From: Bactericera cockerelli
Lineage: Eukaryota > Arthropoda > Insecta > Hemiptera > Triozidae
Length of the DNA stretch: 64,000 nucleotides
NCBI GenBank assembly: GCA_024516035.1
Contig: CM044959.1
Span: forward strand, 31,234,189 to 31,298,188
Reading direction: 5' to 3'
The notes under the pieces were generated by a model. That model saw nothing but the letters and a program-made list of their open reading frames with translations. It was not told the DNA's origin and did not search any database. Below are positions 23,570-32,901 of the stretch, one piece after another (within the stretch, counting starts at the first letter, position 1; each line of letters begins with the position of its first letter). Position numbers and translations under genes: made by a program.

Positions 23570-23833
23570 GTAAAGTGTAAGGTATTCAAGTTTAATAAGG
23601 TTGGGTGCAACTACTCACATCAGCTTAGTGTAAGTTATAAAGGTTTAATAAGGTTGTGTGCAGCACACTCACATCAGCTTAGTGTAAGTTATAAGGGTTT
23701 CTTAGGTTGGGTGCAGCACACTCACATCAGCTTAGTGTAAGTTATAAAGGTTTCATAAGGTTGGATGCAGGACACTCACATCAGCTTAGTGTAAGTTATA
23801 AAGGTTTAATAAGGTTGGGTCCAGGACACTCAC
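23570..23833 (-). repeat. 54-bp minisatellite that copies a splice donor
   Basis: About five units, with the word ACTCAC at 23613, 23667, 23720, 23774 and 23828 (steps of 53-54 bp). On the minus strand each unit reads GTGAGTGTCCTGCAYCCAAC or close to it, then AAACCTTTATAACTTACAC. The copy at 23828-23833 is the true 5' splice site of the ADAMTS exon ending at 23834. The other four are decoy GTGAGT sites inside the intron, each preceded by GAT where the exon has ATG. Confidence 0.9.
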
Positions 23834-23962
23834 CATACCGCTGCAGAGGTTGACGGCCACAGAAGACAGACTGTCGCCCTGGACTGTGCCCGAGTAGAAA
23901 CAGCCGTCTGGTTTGAACCGGGGCACCTCCCGTGTTGTGGTGTTCTTGAATACGTGGGTCAC
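23834..23962 (-). CDS. ADAMTS-family metalloprotease, prodomain exon (third seen)
   Basis: A 129-nt exon, phase 0 at both ends, giving 43 residues from VTHVF to NLCSGM. The acceptor is CTCGCCAG (23970-23963) and the donor is GTGAGT (23833-23828). The motif GCFYSGTVQGD followed by SSVAVNLCSGM is the conserved end of the M12B/ADAMTS prodomain, where a Cys takes part in latency-type prodomain structure. ADAMTS proteins are secreted zinc proteases that remodel extracellular matrix. The exon joins in frame to 26361-26515. I found no protease-domain exon (HExxHxxGxxHD) to the left in this window, so the remaining introns must be long. The splice donor is tandemly repeated just downstream. I cannot assign the ADAMTS subfamily. 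Confidence 0.85.
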
Positions 23963-24220
23963 CTGGCGAGGGAGGGTTAGACAATAGGCATTAGAATTGG
24001 GGCACAATTATCTTTTTAGCACAAGATAGTCAAGAGAAACTTCTTCGGCACAAGATGTTAATCTTGTAGACATTGAAATCCTTCATGAATTTCATGATAG
24101 ACGAGTATGAAACATGTTAGATGTAAAATAAATGAAATATATCAATTGCATTAAATAATTTTTGGGTGAGAAGTAAAAAAATGGAGAGCTATCAAATATG
24201 AAACGAGCTGTAGCATGTGG
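23963..24220. other. Intron of the ADAMTS gene, no repeat recognised
   Basis: Acceptor side of the intron between exons 26361-26515 and 23834-23962. A pyrimidine-rich CTAACCCTCCCTCGCCAG precedes the exon on the minus strand and includes a branch-point-like CTAAC. Confidence 0.6.
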
Positions 24221-24253
24221 CTGATGAGGACCGATAAGTCTGAAACAGCGGTC
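24221..24253 (+). ncRNA. Degenerate hammerhead ribozyme-like core
   Basis: CTGATGA (24221-24227), a short stem GGAC/GTCT with loop CGATAA, GAAAC (24242-24246), then AGCG and GTC (24251-24253) follow the hammerhead order C3-A9, stem II, G12-A14, a two-pair stem III, and the cleavage triplet. Stem II closes with a G-U pair, and stem I next to the core does not pair. It is probably a dead copy of the motif at 33640-33690. Confidence 0.35.
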
Positions 24254-25129
24254 TAGGTCTATTCCTGCGATTTCTCTCACCCAAAGTGAAAAGCCTTGAA
24301 GAAACTTTAGCAAATTTCATGAATAAGTTAGATTGCTGTGATAGATCTAGGTAAATATATTTTTTTCTACGAAACAATTCTACATAATAATATATGTATT
24401 ATACTCAAGTACATTATACTTAAGTAAAAATGTCGTCCCGTAGATACTAACGACCTAATAGAACAAAACATACAGATCATTTAAAATGAGAACAGGCAAT
24501 AAGAAATCTGTTTCCTTTTTTACGTAGGAGAATTGTGCCACGGATGAAAAGTTCAAGCCTTAAAGTGGATCATTGGATAACACAAGACAACGCAATCACT
24601 TACACAGGATGTACTGCAGTATTATGCAATACAATACATAATAATAATTATGAACATTGAACAAGATATAATAATGCGCAGATGTTGGTCATGTTTTGAT
24701 TCCATGTCCTTATAGAATCGTATAGGTAAAGGACAAACATTATATAATCGTAGATAACTTTTTTCACAGTGGTATAAGGTGCTTTCGAGCCAAAAGGACA
24801 CTCAACCTCAAAAGAAGATTATTAATTACGCTCTGATTACAAAATTTATCAAAAGGTAATAAAATAATGAAATATTGTTTTGCAGATAAAAAGAACAACT
24901 GTAAGTCCTCTTCCCCTCCCACCCCCACTAGTAGTCTGCCAAAATACAAAGGATATACATACTTCTATATTTCTATTCTATTTCCTTCTTGCGCATAGAG
25001 ACAGCTTTCACTGAAACCAAATCCTCGTTTCCCCTTGACCAAATTTGAAATTAATTATTAATGTTATTTTAAAAGAAATATTTTTTTGAAATATATGGGG
25101 TAATAAATTTTAAAAATACCTAGAAGATA
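24254..25129. other. Intron of the ADAMTS gene, no repeat recognised
   Basis: AT-rich sequence with nothing I can name. Confidence 0.4.
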
Positions 25130-25266
25130 CAGTCGAATCTGGATATGTATGAAGATTCAGATATAAGGGAAACCTGGATATAAGAAAACAATTTGCAGTT
25201 CAAATTTACTTATTTATATGAGAAAAAAATTGGTACCTCGAGTTTTCTAAAATCCAGGTTCGACTG
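25130..25266. mobile_element. Tc1/mariner (pogo-like) MITE, 137 bp
   Basis: Terminal inverted repeats CAGTCGAANCTGGAT with one mismatch, flanked on both sides by TA (25128-25129 and 25267-25268). The CAGTCGAACCT ends are typical of pogo/Tigger-like non-autonomous elements. It lies in the ADAMTS intron and has no transposase ORF. Confidence 0.8.
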
Positions 25267-26200
25267 TATAAAGGAAGTAAAAAATAAACAATAAGTATGA
25301 TAAGACAATGAAATACGACAGGCTGATTTCCTCTTCTGAGGAGAAATTAGAAAGAGATTATCTAATACCAACGCCCATTCATCTACCCACCAGGAAGAGA
25401 CTCCCATTATTATGGGCATGGGCGAAAGGTTAACACCTCGCTTATATTGTTTCAATTTGCTCGACACCGAAAATTAAATATCGTTTTTGGTTATGCTGGT
25501 ATTAATTTGGTGTGATGCAAACCACACGAGATCTCACGTTGCATCTCGCGGTGAGGTCAAACCCAACATTGATGTAGTATATCCTTCTTCATAGCTTTCT
25601 AAACTCAAACAGGACTTCTGAGAGCCGCGGCTCCTATTATGACGTAAAATTAATATATTCTCGTATGGATCGACCATATGGGCTGTTTTTGTATTCATTA
25701 AAGCCTAATATCATCTGACAGTTCATGTTTGTTCTTAATTAATAGAATATTATTTTTCATATGGGATGCATTCATAACCTCAATCGTAGGTACAATGGTC
25801 GGATAAACAAGAGTTCATCAGTACTTTCCACTTAGGGAATGTAGCAAAACCTTTTCCTTCTTTTTTCACACAAATAAATACATTTTAAATCGGCATTTTA
25901 AATCGATACTACATTAATGTTGGGTTTGACCACGCGATCAGCAGGCTAAATTATTTGAGGTGACTGTCAGCCGAGTTTTAGTTGATGGGTTGGGGAGTTT
26001 AAGATATTTTCCTGCTACTAATCCTACAATATCAAGTGAATGTTTTATACCTCAGTTGCATAGTTGATGATGGACAAATTTAACACTTAATTGGTCATTA
26101 GCCATTTCATTGTGTACCTATAAACATGCCCATTCAGTTGATTAATTTTCCCAATGAGCAACTGGGGGTATGTTTTCAAAAAGTTATCATATTTGTGTCA
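25267..26200. other. Intron of the ADAMTS gene, no repeat recognised
   Basis: Nothing supported. The short word AACCCAACATTGATGTAGTA (25561-25580) recurs in inverted form near 25912-25931, suggesting an element of about 370 bp with inverted ends whose limits I could not fix. Confidence 0.35.
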
Positions 26201-26324
26201 ATCACTTTCGTGCTATCACAACTACTCAAACTCGCTTTATTAAATCTACGCTGAAACCGGGACTTGAACCACCGACCTCCAGGTTACAAGTCCGCCGCCT
26301 TATCGATCAAGCTACTGAGATCGG
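26201..26324 (-). mobile_element. 124-bp tRNA-Thr-headed SINE, copy 1
   Basis: On the minus strand: box A AGCTTGATCGATAAGGC, anticodon loop CTTGTAA (TGT, Thr-like), box B GGTGGTTCAAGTCCC, then a short body ending in CACGAAAGTGAT. The same 124-bp unit is at 34217-34340 in the same orientation. The acceptor arm does not close as a tRNA, so this is a SINE. It ends only 36 bp before an ADAMTS exon. Confidence 0.8.
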
Positions 26325-26360
26325 TAACTGGGGGTATGTGTCTACAAAGAAGAAACTCAC

Positions 26361-26515
26361 TTCGATGTTGGGCGCGACGAAGCTGGAGTCCAAAGCAAGG
26401 TTCAGGTGGAACAGCTGGCCGAAAGCTCGGAACTCGTACTCGGGATGGGGGTCCCACACGGGAGCCATCTGGTGGCGGTAGTGACCGGAGTGGTGCCGCA
26501 GGAGGGGCATGGGGT
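26361..26515 (-). CDS. ADAMTS-family metalloprotease, prodomain exon (second seen)
   Basis: A 155-nt exon. The acceptor is GGCTCTTCCAG just before 26515 and the donor is GTGAGT after 26361. It takes the phase-1 G left by exon 32902-33069 to make an Asp codon, then encodes 51 residues from PMPLLRHHSG to SSFVAPNIE and ends in phase 0, matching the next exon. YEFRAFGQLFHLNLALDSSF is the conserved start of the ADAMTS prodomain (aromatic-Gly-x-x-hydrophobic-x-Leu-x-Leu, then FVAP). GC content and codon use stand out from the AT-rich introns. The frame continues past the exon on both sides, but those parts are intron. Confidence 0.88.
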
Positions 26516-27245
26516 CTGGAAGAGCCAAAGATTCAACTGTTGTACAGGGTGTCATTCCAGGAAGCACTCTCAGGGTGGAATTAATAGACAACATCGATAA
26601 CTTAAGTAACTGCTAAGTCTCGGTTTTCCCTATCTTACACAGTACGCAATCCGTGACTTAACGCCACAGAGGTATTACAAAAACGTCTATTTATTCCGCC
26701 CTCACTCTCAAAATTCCCCAATTTGACTTTCAAGCATCAAATTTCGTTAAAATAATGCAACTGAATTCATAGAGTCCATTATTAAAACTAACTTTGACGG
26801 TTAAAAAGGAGACTTGGGTATAGTGTCAGTTTTCAATTTCAAGAGCCTTGCTTGGTTCAAAAGCTTTCTGAAATGAGGCTACTTATGGAACGGATAAGGG
26901 TATTTTAAGGGGATGTCCAGCATCTCAACTAGGAAAGACATCTCATGATATGAAACTTGCACAGGGTACTTTGCTATGTTCAAAAGTTCTGGCCAAAGCC
27001 CTGTTTATCCTATAGGTCGAGAAGTTGATCTAATTTCCCTCATGGTGCGAAGATGATAAATATTCTTAATTGAAAACTGACAGATGCGACGCGGCATCCG
27101 ATAACTATTAAATAGCTCATAATTTACACTTATCCGACATAATATAATATAATGTGTATGAATAAGTGATAAAAACGTATGATTTAAAGTTGAAAATATT
27201 ACAAACTCATCAAGTCTAGTACTATTACGCCTTCTATTGCACAAA
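26516..27245. other. Intron of the ADAMTS gene, 3' part
   Basis: No repeat recognised apart from AT-rich sequence. A LINE begins at its far side. Confidence 0.5.
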
Positions 27246-27249
27246 TTAA

Positions 27250-27284
<35 letters not shown>

Positions 27285-27285
27285 G
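27246..27285 (-). repeat. (TTTA)n tail of the LINE
   Basis: About ten AAAT units on the plus strand. Tetranucleotide tails are typical of some non-LTR clades and mark the point of target-primed insertion. Confidence 0.85.
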
Positions 27286-27360
27286 TTTAGTTGTATTGTT
27301 TTAAAACATTTACAAGTTTGGTTGGTTGGCTGGTACATAAGAAAAACAAAATATTGTGTA

Positions 27361-27545
27361 AAAGTAAGAAAAACATAATTTCATAGAAAAGTGCATAGGT
27401 ACCTACTTTATGAACTTAATGAACACCAAAAAGTAATAACTAAATATAAGAAAGTAAGAAAAATGTTATTTCATATAAAGGTAAGAAGTGCATACTTATT
27501 ACATACACTTAGTGACCACCAAAAAGTAATTCATACAAATATAAG
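27361..27545 (-). repeat. Duplicated segment in the LINE 3' UTR
   Basis: Two head-to-tail copies, 27361-27450 and 27451-27545. Both start AAAGTAAGAAAAA and share GAACACC/GACCACC followed by AAAAAGTAAT and the ending AAATATAAG. They differ by substitutions and small indels, so the duplication is older than this insertion and is probably a family feature. Confidence 0.8.
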
Positions 27546-27821
27546 AAGTACCTGCAGATATTTTATTTTATTATTTATATTATTATTATTATTTTTATGT
27601 ATATAAACTTCATCTATTTCATCAACATGATTAATTTTTAAGTATAAGAAATTTACTTCACACATAATTATATATTGAACAGTATTCAACTCACTGTTTT
27701 CATTTTCTTACGAAGCATACAGATCATAATACATATAGGTTACAATAAGCTACATTCTACTATCATTATTTAGATCTGAGCAAAGACTCTTGTAATTGAA
27801 CTTAACCTTTATTCATGCAGA

Positions 27822-30800
27822 TTAACAAAGAAGAATCAGAGATCTAACTTTAATAGCTTCCAAAACATATCTATGGAGTTTTGAGATCGAAGATCTGTCC
27901 CTCAACCCCAGCAGCTCTCGTATGCCTCGCGAACCCAGGAGCAATATCCTGGGGTCACGGTACATAGGACACTGCGTGAGGAAGTGAGTCAGATCTTCGT
28001 TTACATGCAAGTTACACAGCGTACATTCCTCTGTCGTGTCTATGGTATGTATTTCTCCCTTGATGTTGAGGTAGATGATTTTGCCTGCTGTTCTGAGCTG
28101 ACTGAGTGTCCTTTGCATGCACATGGGGGAGTCTATAGTGAGGTATTGAGCCATGTTGCGTCCAGGTTGAATATCTTTGTAGATCATACTATAGGTTGAT
28201 CGTAAGATGCGTTGTTCATCCTCTTCTTGATCTTGCTGCTCCACTAATTTTAAAATATTTTCTATTTCAGGCAAAACAAGCTTAGGGTCTTGCGATTCCC
28301 AGAGGTCCATTCTGTTGTATTTGTGCAGTACTGAGACAAGTTGGCTTACCCAATTATATTTTTCATCCGGATGAGATTTGTGTTTTCTAGTAAGGGCATT
28401 GTAGCATATTTTTGTGTATCGGTTTTCTGGCAGGGAGATAATTTTCACCCACCACAAAAGCACTTGCTTGATGATAAATTGCGATATTTTCTTGATACCT
28501 AGCTCCCGCCTTACAATATATCCGGGTGTAGAGCGAGAGATTTTCATAACAGCTCGATAAAAGTTGAGCTGGCTGGATTCTAACTCTTCCAGGTATCGAA
28601 GAGACCACACCTCTGCCCCGTACATTAAAGATGTTTTCGCAATTGTTTCATAAAGCTTAATTCTAGTGGACCAATCTTGTGATTGTGCCCTTACTAATGT
28701 GCCTATTACACTCGAGTTTGCGATGCATGCTTTCCTTTTTGCCTGTATAGTTGCTTGTAGGAAGAGTCCTGAAGAGGAAAACATTATTCCGAGGTAGTTG
28801 AAGTTGTTCTGGGTCTTCACTTTTTCACCTTTATAGTGAAAAAAGTCGGATTGGCTTGGTCTTCCTCCTTTCTTGAAAATCACAACGCTAGATTTATCCA
28901 CATTTACCGTCAGGCCATTGGCGTTGCAATACTCCTGTAATAAATCCATATTTCTTTGCATCTGTGCCGGGCCATCTGCGAGGATAACTAGATCGTCTGC
29001 GTACATGAGGACTAGTATATCTTTTTGGTTACTTACACTTACGCCTGTGACTCCATTCTGTCTATAATACTGTTCTAAATCTGATATATACAGGATAAAT
29101 GCAAGAGCGGATAGCGGATCTCCTTCCAATACGCCTGTTGTAATTCGAACATCTGATGTGTGTTGTCCGTTTACTTTTATACTAGCGCGTGCATGCGAGT
29201 ATAAGCTTGCTATCGTTCTTATAATCTGGCTGCTGAGACCTATGTGGAATAATTTTTGCCATAGCTTATCATGAGGCACTGACGAGAACGCTTTTCTGAA
29301 ATCAATGAAGGCGGCGTACATCTTTTTATTAAGAGAATTAATTCTCAAGCTTACAAGACTAGATAGTGTAAATATTCCATCCAAACATCCTCGGTTCTTT
29401 CGAAAGCCCATTTGCCCTTCATTGATTATGTCGTTTTCCTCACTCCAGGTATATATGCGTGATGCTAGGATTTGTGTTAGGATTTTAAAGAGATTATTTA
29501 AGAGGGCAATGCTGCGGTAGTTATCTGGTGTGTCCCTGCTTCCCTTTTTGTGTATCATAACCATATCCAGCTTAGCAATGCCATCAGGTATCTCGTGCGT
29601 ATTTAAGATGTGGTTGTACATTGAGAGGAGCTTGTCATACCAAAAAATATTTAAGTTTTTTATTTGTTCATTAATTAAACCATCCGGTCCAGGTGTCTTC
29701 TGGTTCTTCATCCCCACAATAGCTTTGAGCATCTCCTCAGAGGTGATTTCTTTGTCGAAATATTCATGTCTAGCGTCAGCTAGATTATAAAGAGAGTTGC
29801 TTTCAATCCTTTGATCAAAAAGTGTATGTAAATATTCTTCCCAGGTTTCAATGGATATATTATTTTCTTGACAGCTTTTTTTTCTGTATTTCCTTACTTC
29901 ATTCCAGAAATCTCTGCTATTTTTTACGTTTGCTAGTATTTTTTGAATATTTTCATTGTGTTTCTTTTCTTCTATTTTTACTGTTTCAGAATATTGTTTC
30001 TTTGCATCTAGGTAACACTGTATATTTATTCCTTTTCGCTTCCATCTTCTGTACTCCTGTCTCATTTTAAATTTATGTGTTTTGCATAAATTGTTAAACC
30101 ATGGTTTATCATACAGACGTTTACATGTTTTTCTGTTAATTTTTATTTTTACAAGTAGGTACAACTTTTCAGACACCCTGTATATTGCATTTTGTAAGCT
30201 GGTGTATATATTACTACTGGTCATGTTGGTATCAATTTCACTGGTGAAGTTGAACTTTTTTTCTTCATCCCATGCGAATTTCGTAATGTTAATTCCAGCA
30301 TAATGTTCCATTTCAAGCGATAACCCTGGATTGTATCCCGCTAGGTGTAAGCGGAGTGGTAGATGGTCTGAGTGAAGATTATTTCCTGCTACTTCCAATT
30401 TACTTATCCTTTCTGACATGTTAATATTAACCCACACCAGATCCACCGTGCTAACTCCGCCTGTCCCAGCAAAGGTAAACTCGCCAGGGATATCTCCTTC
30501 AACCCTTCCGTTGAGAACAATCATTCCATGCTTGGACATTAGATCCACCAAGTGTTGTCCCCTGCTGTTGATAGTTTTGTCTTTTGATTGTCTTTCACTT
30601 ATAAGGGTAGTATCAAGCAGAAGCTCCGGTTCGATGTAGTTTAACTCACCGATTCTCGAGTTGAAATCACCAGCCAAAATAAATTTTTCGTCAATTTCTA
30701 CCTTTTCAAACATATTATCTACCATGTTAATTACCGTACTGATGTCTAATGCTGGTTTAAAATACACAACGCCAAGTATAAACTGCTGGTTGTTATAATT

Positions 30801-31127
30801 GAAATTCAACATACAATAACTTTGTGTAGATTCCATAACGACACCCTGTACACTTTTTCTGGTAAAGATCATCATTCCTCCACTTGCTCGTCCGAGGATG
30901 TTGTCCTTGCTCGCAAGTTCTTCATGAAATAGTATATATTTGTCCTTAAGGAAAGTCGGTATATCTAGATTTCTTGTGTGCCAAGTTTCGATCAAGCATA
31001 TTATTTCTGAGCCAATGATTTCCTCTTTTTCTATTTTATCTAAATTAAACAAGTTTTTATATCCATGGACATTCCAAAATGTTATTATTCCTGCCCCCCC
31101 TCTGAAGTGGGGGCTTCCTCGTTTTTT
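27822..31127 (-). CDS. LINE ORF2: AP endonuclease, reverse transcriptase, zinc knuckle
   Basis: The frame is open from 31127 to the TAA at 27822. Positions below count from the first TTG (31052). An APE-type endonuclease starts upstream of that with FWNVHG and continues with IETW (21-24), GDFNSR (128-133) and SDHLPL (228-233). The reverse transcriptase has TPGPDG (453-458), NYRSIALLN, AAFIDFRKAFSSV, GVLEGDPLS and the catalytic YADD (684-687). A C-terminal CX2CX9HX4C knuckle begins at Cys1010. The protein nicks target DNA and copies the element RNA. No ATG lies between the upstream stop (31128-31130) and the Met pair near residue 60, inside the endonuclease. The frame is -1 to ORF1 and overlaps its end at a G7 run (31094-31100), so expression probably needs frameshifting or reinitiation. 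The alternative is a lost G in a fused ORF. Confidence 0.93.
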   Translation of the reverse strand, partial: KKRGSPHFRGGAGIITFWNVHGYKNLFNLDKIEKEEIIGSEIICLIETWHTRNLDIPTFLKDKYILFHEELASKDNILGRASGGMMIFTRKSVQGVVMESTQSYCMLNFNYNNQQFILGVVYFKPALDISTVINMVDNMFEKVEIDEKFILAGDFNSRIGELNYIEPELLLDTTLISERQSKDKTINSRGQHLVDLMSKHGMIVLNGRVEGDIPGEFTFAGTGGVSTVDLVWVNINMSERISKLEVAGNNLHSDHLPLRLHLAGYNPGLSLEMEHYAGINITKFAWDEEKKFNFTSEIDTNMTSSNIYTSLQNAIYRVSEKLYLLVKIKINRKTCKRLYDKPWFNNLCKTHKFKMRQEYRRWKRKGINIQCYLDAKKQYSETVKIEEKKHNENIQKILANVKNSRDFWNEVRKYRKKSCQENNISIETWEEYLHTLFDQRIESNSLYNLADARHEYFDKEITSEEMLKAIVGMKNQKTPGPDGLINEQIKNLNIFWYDKLLSMYNHILNTHEIPDGIAKLDMVMIHKKGSRDTPDNYRSIALLNNLFKILTQILASRIYTWSEENDIINEGQMGFRKNRGCLDGIFTLSSLVSLRINSLNKKMYAAFIDFRKAFSSVPHDKLWQKLFHIGLSSQIIRTIASLYSHARASIKVNGQHTSDVRITTGVLEGDPLSALAFILYISDLEQYYRQNGVTGVSVSNQKDILVLMYADDLVILADGPAQMQRNMDLLQEYCNANGLTVNVDKSSVVIFKKGGRPSQSDFFHYKGEKVKTQNNFNYLGIMFSSSGLFLQATIQAKRKACIANSSVIGTLVRAQSQDWSTRIKLYETIAKTSLMYGAEVWSLRYLEELESSQLNFYRAVMKISRSTPGYIVRRELGIKKISQFIIKQVLLWWVKIISLPENRYTKICYNALTRKHKSHPDEKYNWVSQLVSVLHKYNRMDLWESQDPKLVLPEIENILKLVEQQDQEEDEQRILRSTYSMIYKDIQPGRNMAQYLTIDSPMCMQRTLSQLRTAGKIIYLNIKGEIHTIDTTEECTLCNLHVNEDLTHFLTQCPMYRDPRILLLGSRGIRELLGLRDRSSISKLHRYVLEAIKVRSLILLC

Positions 31128-31924
31128 TCATTATCTAGTGGCATAGTGTTTTCAAATTCTTCTGAATCAGTTTGATATACTGGGTCATTTGAGGGTGAAG
31201 TTAGTGATCCCTGTTTAGTTTTCTTATTTATATTACTTTCATCAGGTGAGACAGATAATAGCCTTTTTCCGGTCATGCCAAGGTTTATGTTTGGCTTATT
31301 GTGATTAGAGGGCGTAGTCATGCCGCTGTCAAGTTGCTGCAAGGTGTAAGCAACTGAATCCACAATAAGCGTCTGCTTCTTTATTTTACACATCTTACCT
31401 TCTGCTGAGAGGGTCTTTTTGTGTTGCAAAAGATTTTTCTTTAACTGCCTTTCCTCCGGCGAAGAGTCATAGGATATGTAGATGCTGCTGCCCTTCAGAT
31501 TTTCTGCTTTGAGAATGGCCTGTCGAACCAACTCAGCTGTAACCAAGGTTGCAATGACGACATTCTTCTTTTTACCGGCAACTCTTACGTACTCGATATC
31601 AAAGGTTCTTACGCCAACGATATGTAAGTGTATCTGTAACAGCTCAAGCACTTTTACTCTTATGTCTGTGATAGAAGTTTTATCCATTTCTGCCCACCCA
31701 AAAATTACCAAATTTTTTCTAGAATCTCTCTTGAAAATATTATTTTTTATTTTTTGGGTAGCTTCTTCAACCTTACCTTGGATTTTGCAGTCAATAGAAT
31801 TTGTTATATCAGTTTTCATCTGCGCCATTACCTGATTAAGCTTTGACATTTCATCTTGTATCCCACCTCTTATCTCGGTTTTAATGATGCTTGTAATTTG
31901 GTTAATGCTTTCTGGACTCAGCAT
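31085..31924 (-). CDS. LINE ORF1: coiled-coil RNA-binding protein
   Basis: 279 residues from ATG (31924-31922) to TAA (31087-31085). Residues about 1-65 are rich in heptad-like hydrophobics and charged residues and should form a coiled coil. RKNLVIFGW (69-77) opens an RRM-like core extending to about residue 190. The tail (200-279) is polar, with a basic KRLLSV...KKTKQ patch. This is the plan of L1-like ORF1 nucleic-acid chaperones, which coat the element RNA. The last codons read GAG GGG GGG CAG GAA TAA, where the G7 run offers a -1 slip into ORF2. There is no CCHC knuckle in ORF1. Confidence 0.88.
   Translation of the reverse strand: MLSPESINQITSIIKTEIRGGIQDEMSKLNQVMAQMKTDITNSIDCKIQGKVEEATQKIKNNIFKRDSRKNLVIFGWAEMDKTSITDIRVKVLELLQIHLHIVGVRTFDIEYVRVAGKKKNVVIATLVTAELVRQAILKAENLKGSSIYISYDSSPEERQLKKNLLQHKKTLSAEGKMCKIKKQTLIVDSVAYTLQQLDSGMTTPSNHNKPNINLGMTGKRLLSVSPDESNINKKTKQGSLTSPSNDPVYQTDSEEFENTMPLDNEKNEEAPTSEGGQE
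31094..31100 (-). promoter_or_regulatory. Candidate -1 frameshift heptamer, GGGGGGG
   Basis: On the minus strand, in the ORF1 frame, the run reads G GGG GGG, which fits X XXY YYZ. The ORF1 stop lies two codons downstream (CAG GAA TAA). A -1 slip enters ORF2 directly and gives GCA GGA ATA ATA ACA TTT TGG AAT, the endonuclease start. A small perfect stem ACATT/AATGT with loop TTGG follows about 11 nt later. Function is inferred, not shown. Confidence 0.45.
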
Positions 31925-31960
31925 TTTGGTGTTGGCAAGTTAACTAGTACCTGAACTATT

Positions 31961-32901
31961 TGTGAAATGAGATAATGGTTCAAGTTATTCAAATATGGCA
32001 CATTGCATAACGAACATACTTTCCAGGCGATCATAGAAAATTGTTCCCTAATATTACCCGAATTATCAAATGGGTAAACTCGGTGCGGTAGGTACAGTAG
32101 GCATCAATGTAAATTGTGTAAACAATGGCTACAGTATGTCTGCTAATACACACAGCAATGTACTGCAGAGACTCCGGCTGAACCTAGTAGGTATCTCGGG
32201 ATTCTCGGGCTGCTTGTTCTGAATTTATGGTACAGCTTATATCGTACTCGGGGAAAATAGATGGTAGGGCTTTGTTATCACTGCTTCTTTGTTTTATGAA
32301 GGTTAGTGACTAGTACGATGGGATAACTTGATTTTTATTCTAAAAATATCTTACGTAAATCAGTGTTTGATGTCTTCAACTGGAACTCGGGGCTTCTTCT
32401 TTATCTTGAAGCACTTGAATATCACAAAAACTAATGGAAATACTCTTATTTCTAAATCACAAATTAATGCACCTTTGATTTTCGAAGGCTGCACAGTCAT
32501 TATTAAGGCGTAGGACGATACTCTGCAACACGATGATTTTGCTTTACATTTATTGTCAACCTGTCGGCAAGAATTTGAAAATAGTTATCCGACTCGTTAG
32601 TGTCAGAACGTTCATTAAAAACCCACGTTACCAGACAATGCAGTCAAAGCACATTCCTAGGATATTTTGAACTTTCCATGCTTTGATGTGTTGATGAAAT
32701 ATAATGAATGAACACTCTTTGCTAATTCATCCATTCACTCATTAACACCTCCATTTACGAGTTAATTATAACTACCCTTTTCTTTTACATGTGACGAAGA
32801 ACCAAACGGTGGGTTTTGATCCAGATGGATCAACCTATTGTTGGCTTTAAATTTGTTTTTTGATCTCTTAGTCTCTCTTACGAATTAGAACAAGTTCTAA
32901 C
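31961..32901. other. LINE 5' region and ADAMTS intron, 5' part
   Basis: The sequence just above 31924 should be the LINE 5' UTR; where it gives way to host intron is not visible. No other feature is recognised. Confidence 0.4.

Larger units (their letters stand above)
27246..31960 (-). mobile_element. Two-ORF LINE retrotransposon in an ADAMTS intron
   Basis: A non-LTR retrotransposon of about 4.7 kb in the same sense as the host gene. In its own direction it has a short 5' UTR (start uncertain, at or beyond 31960), ORF1 (31924-31085), ORF2 (to 27822), a 3' UTR and a terminal (TTTA)n tail seen as AAAT repeats at 27246-27285. The 3' UTR holds a duplicated 90-95-bp segment (27361-27450 and 27451-27545). 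Both ORFs are free of stops, so it is a young insertion. The target duplication could not be identified. An apurinic-type endonuclease rules out the R2-like class; I cannot name the clade safely (I/Jockey/CR1-like or Vingi-like). Confidence 0.93.

Noticed and set aside
30160..30190. ACACCCTGTATA, a mariner-like terminal word, inside LINE ORF2
   Set aside because: It is in frame within conserved coding sequence (YRVSEKL) and has no partner end; a chance match. The same holds for the copy near 30841.
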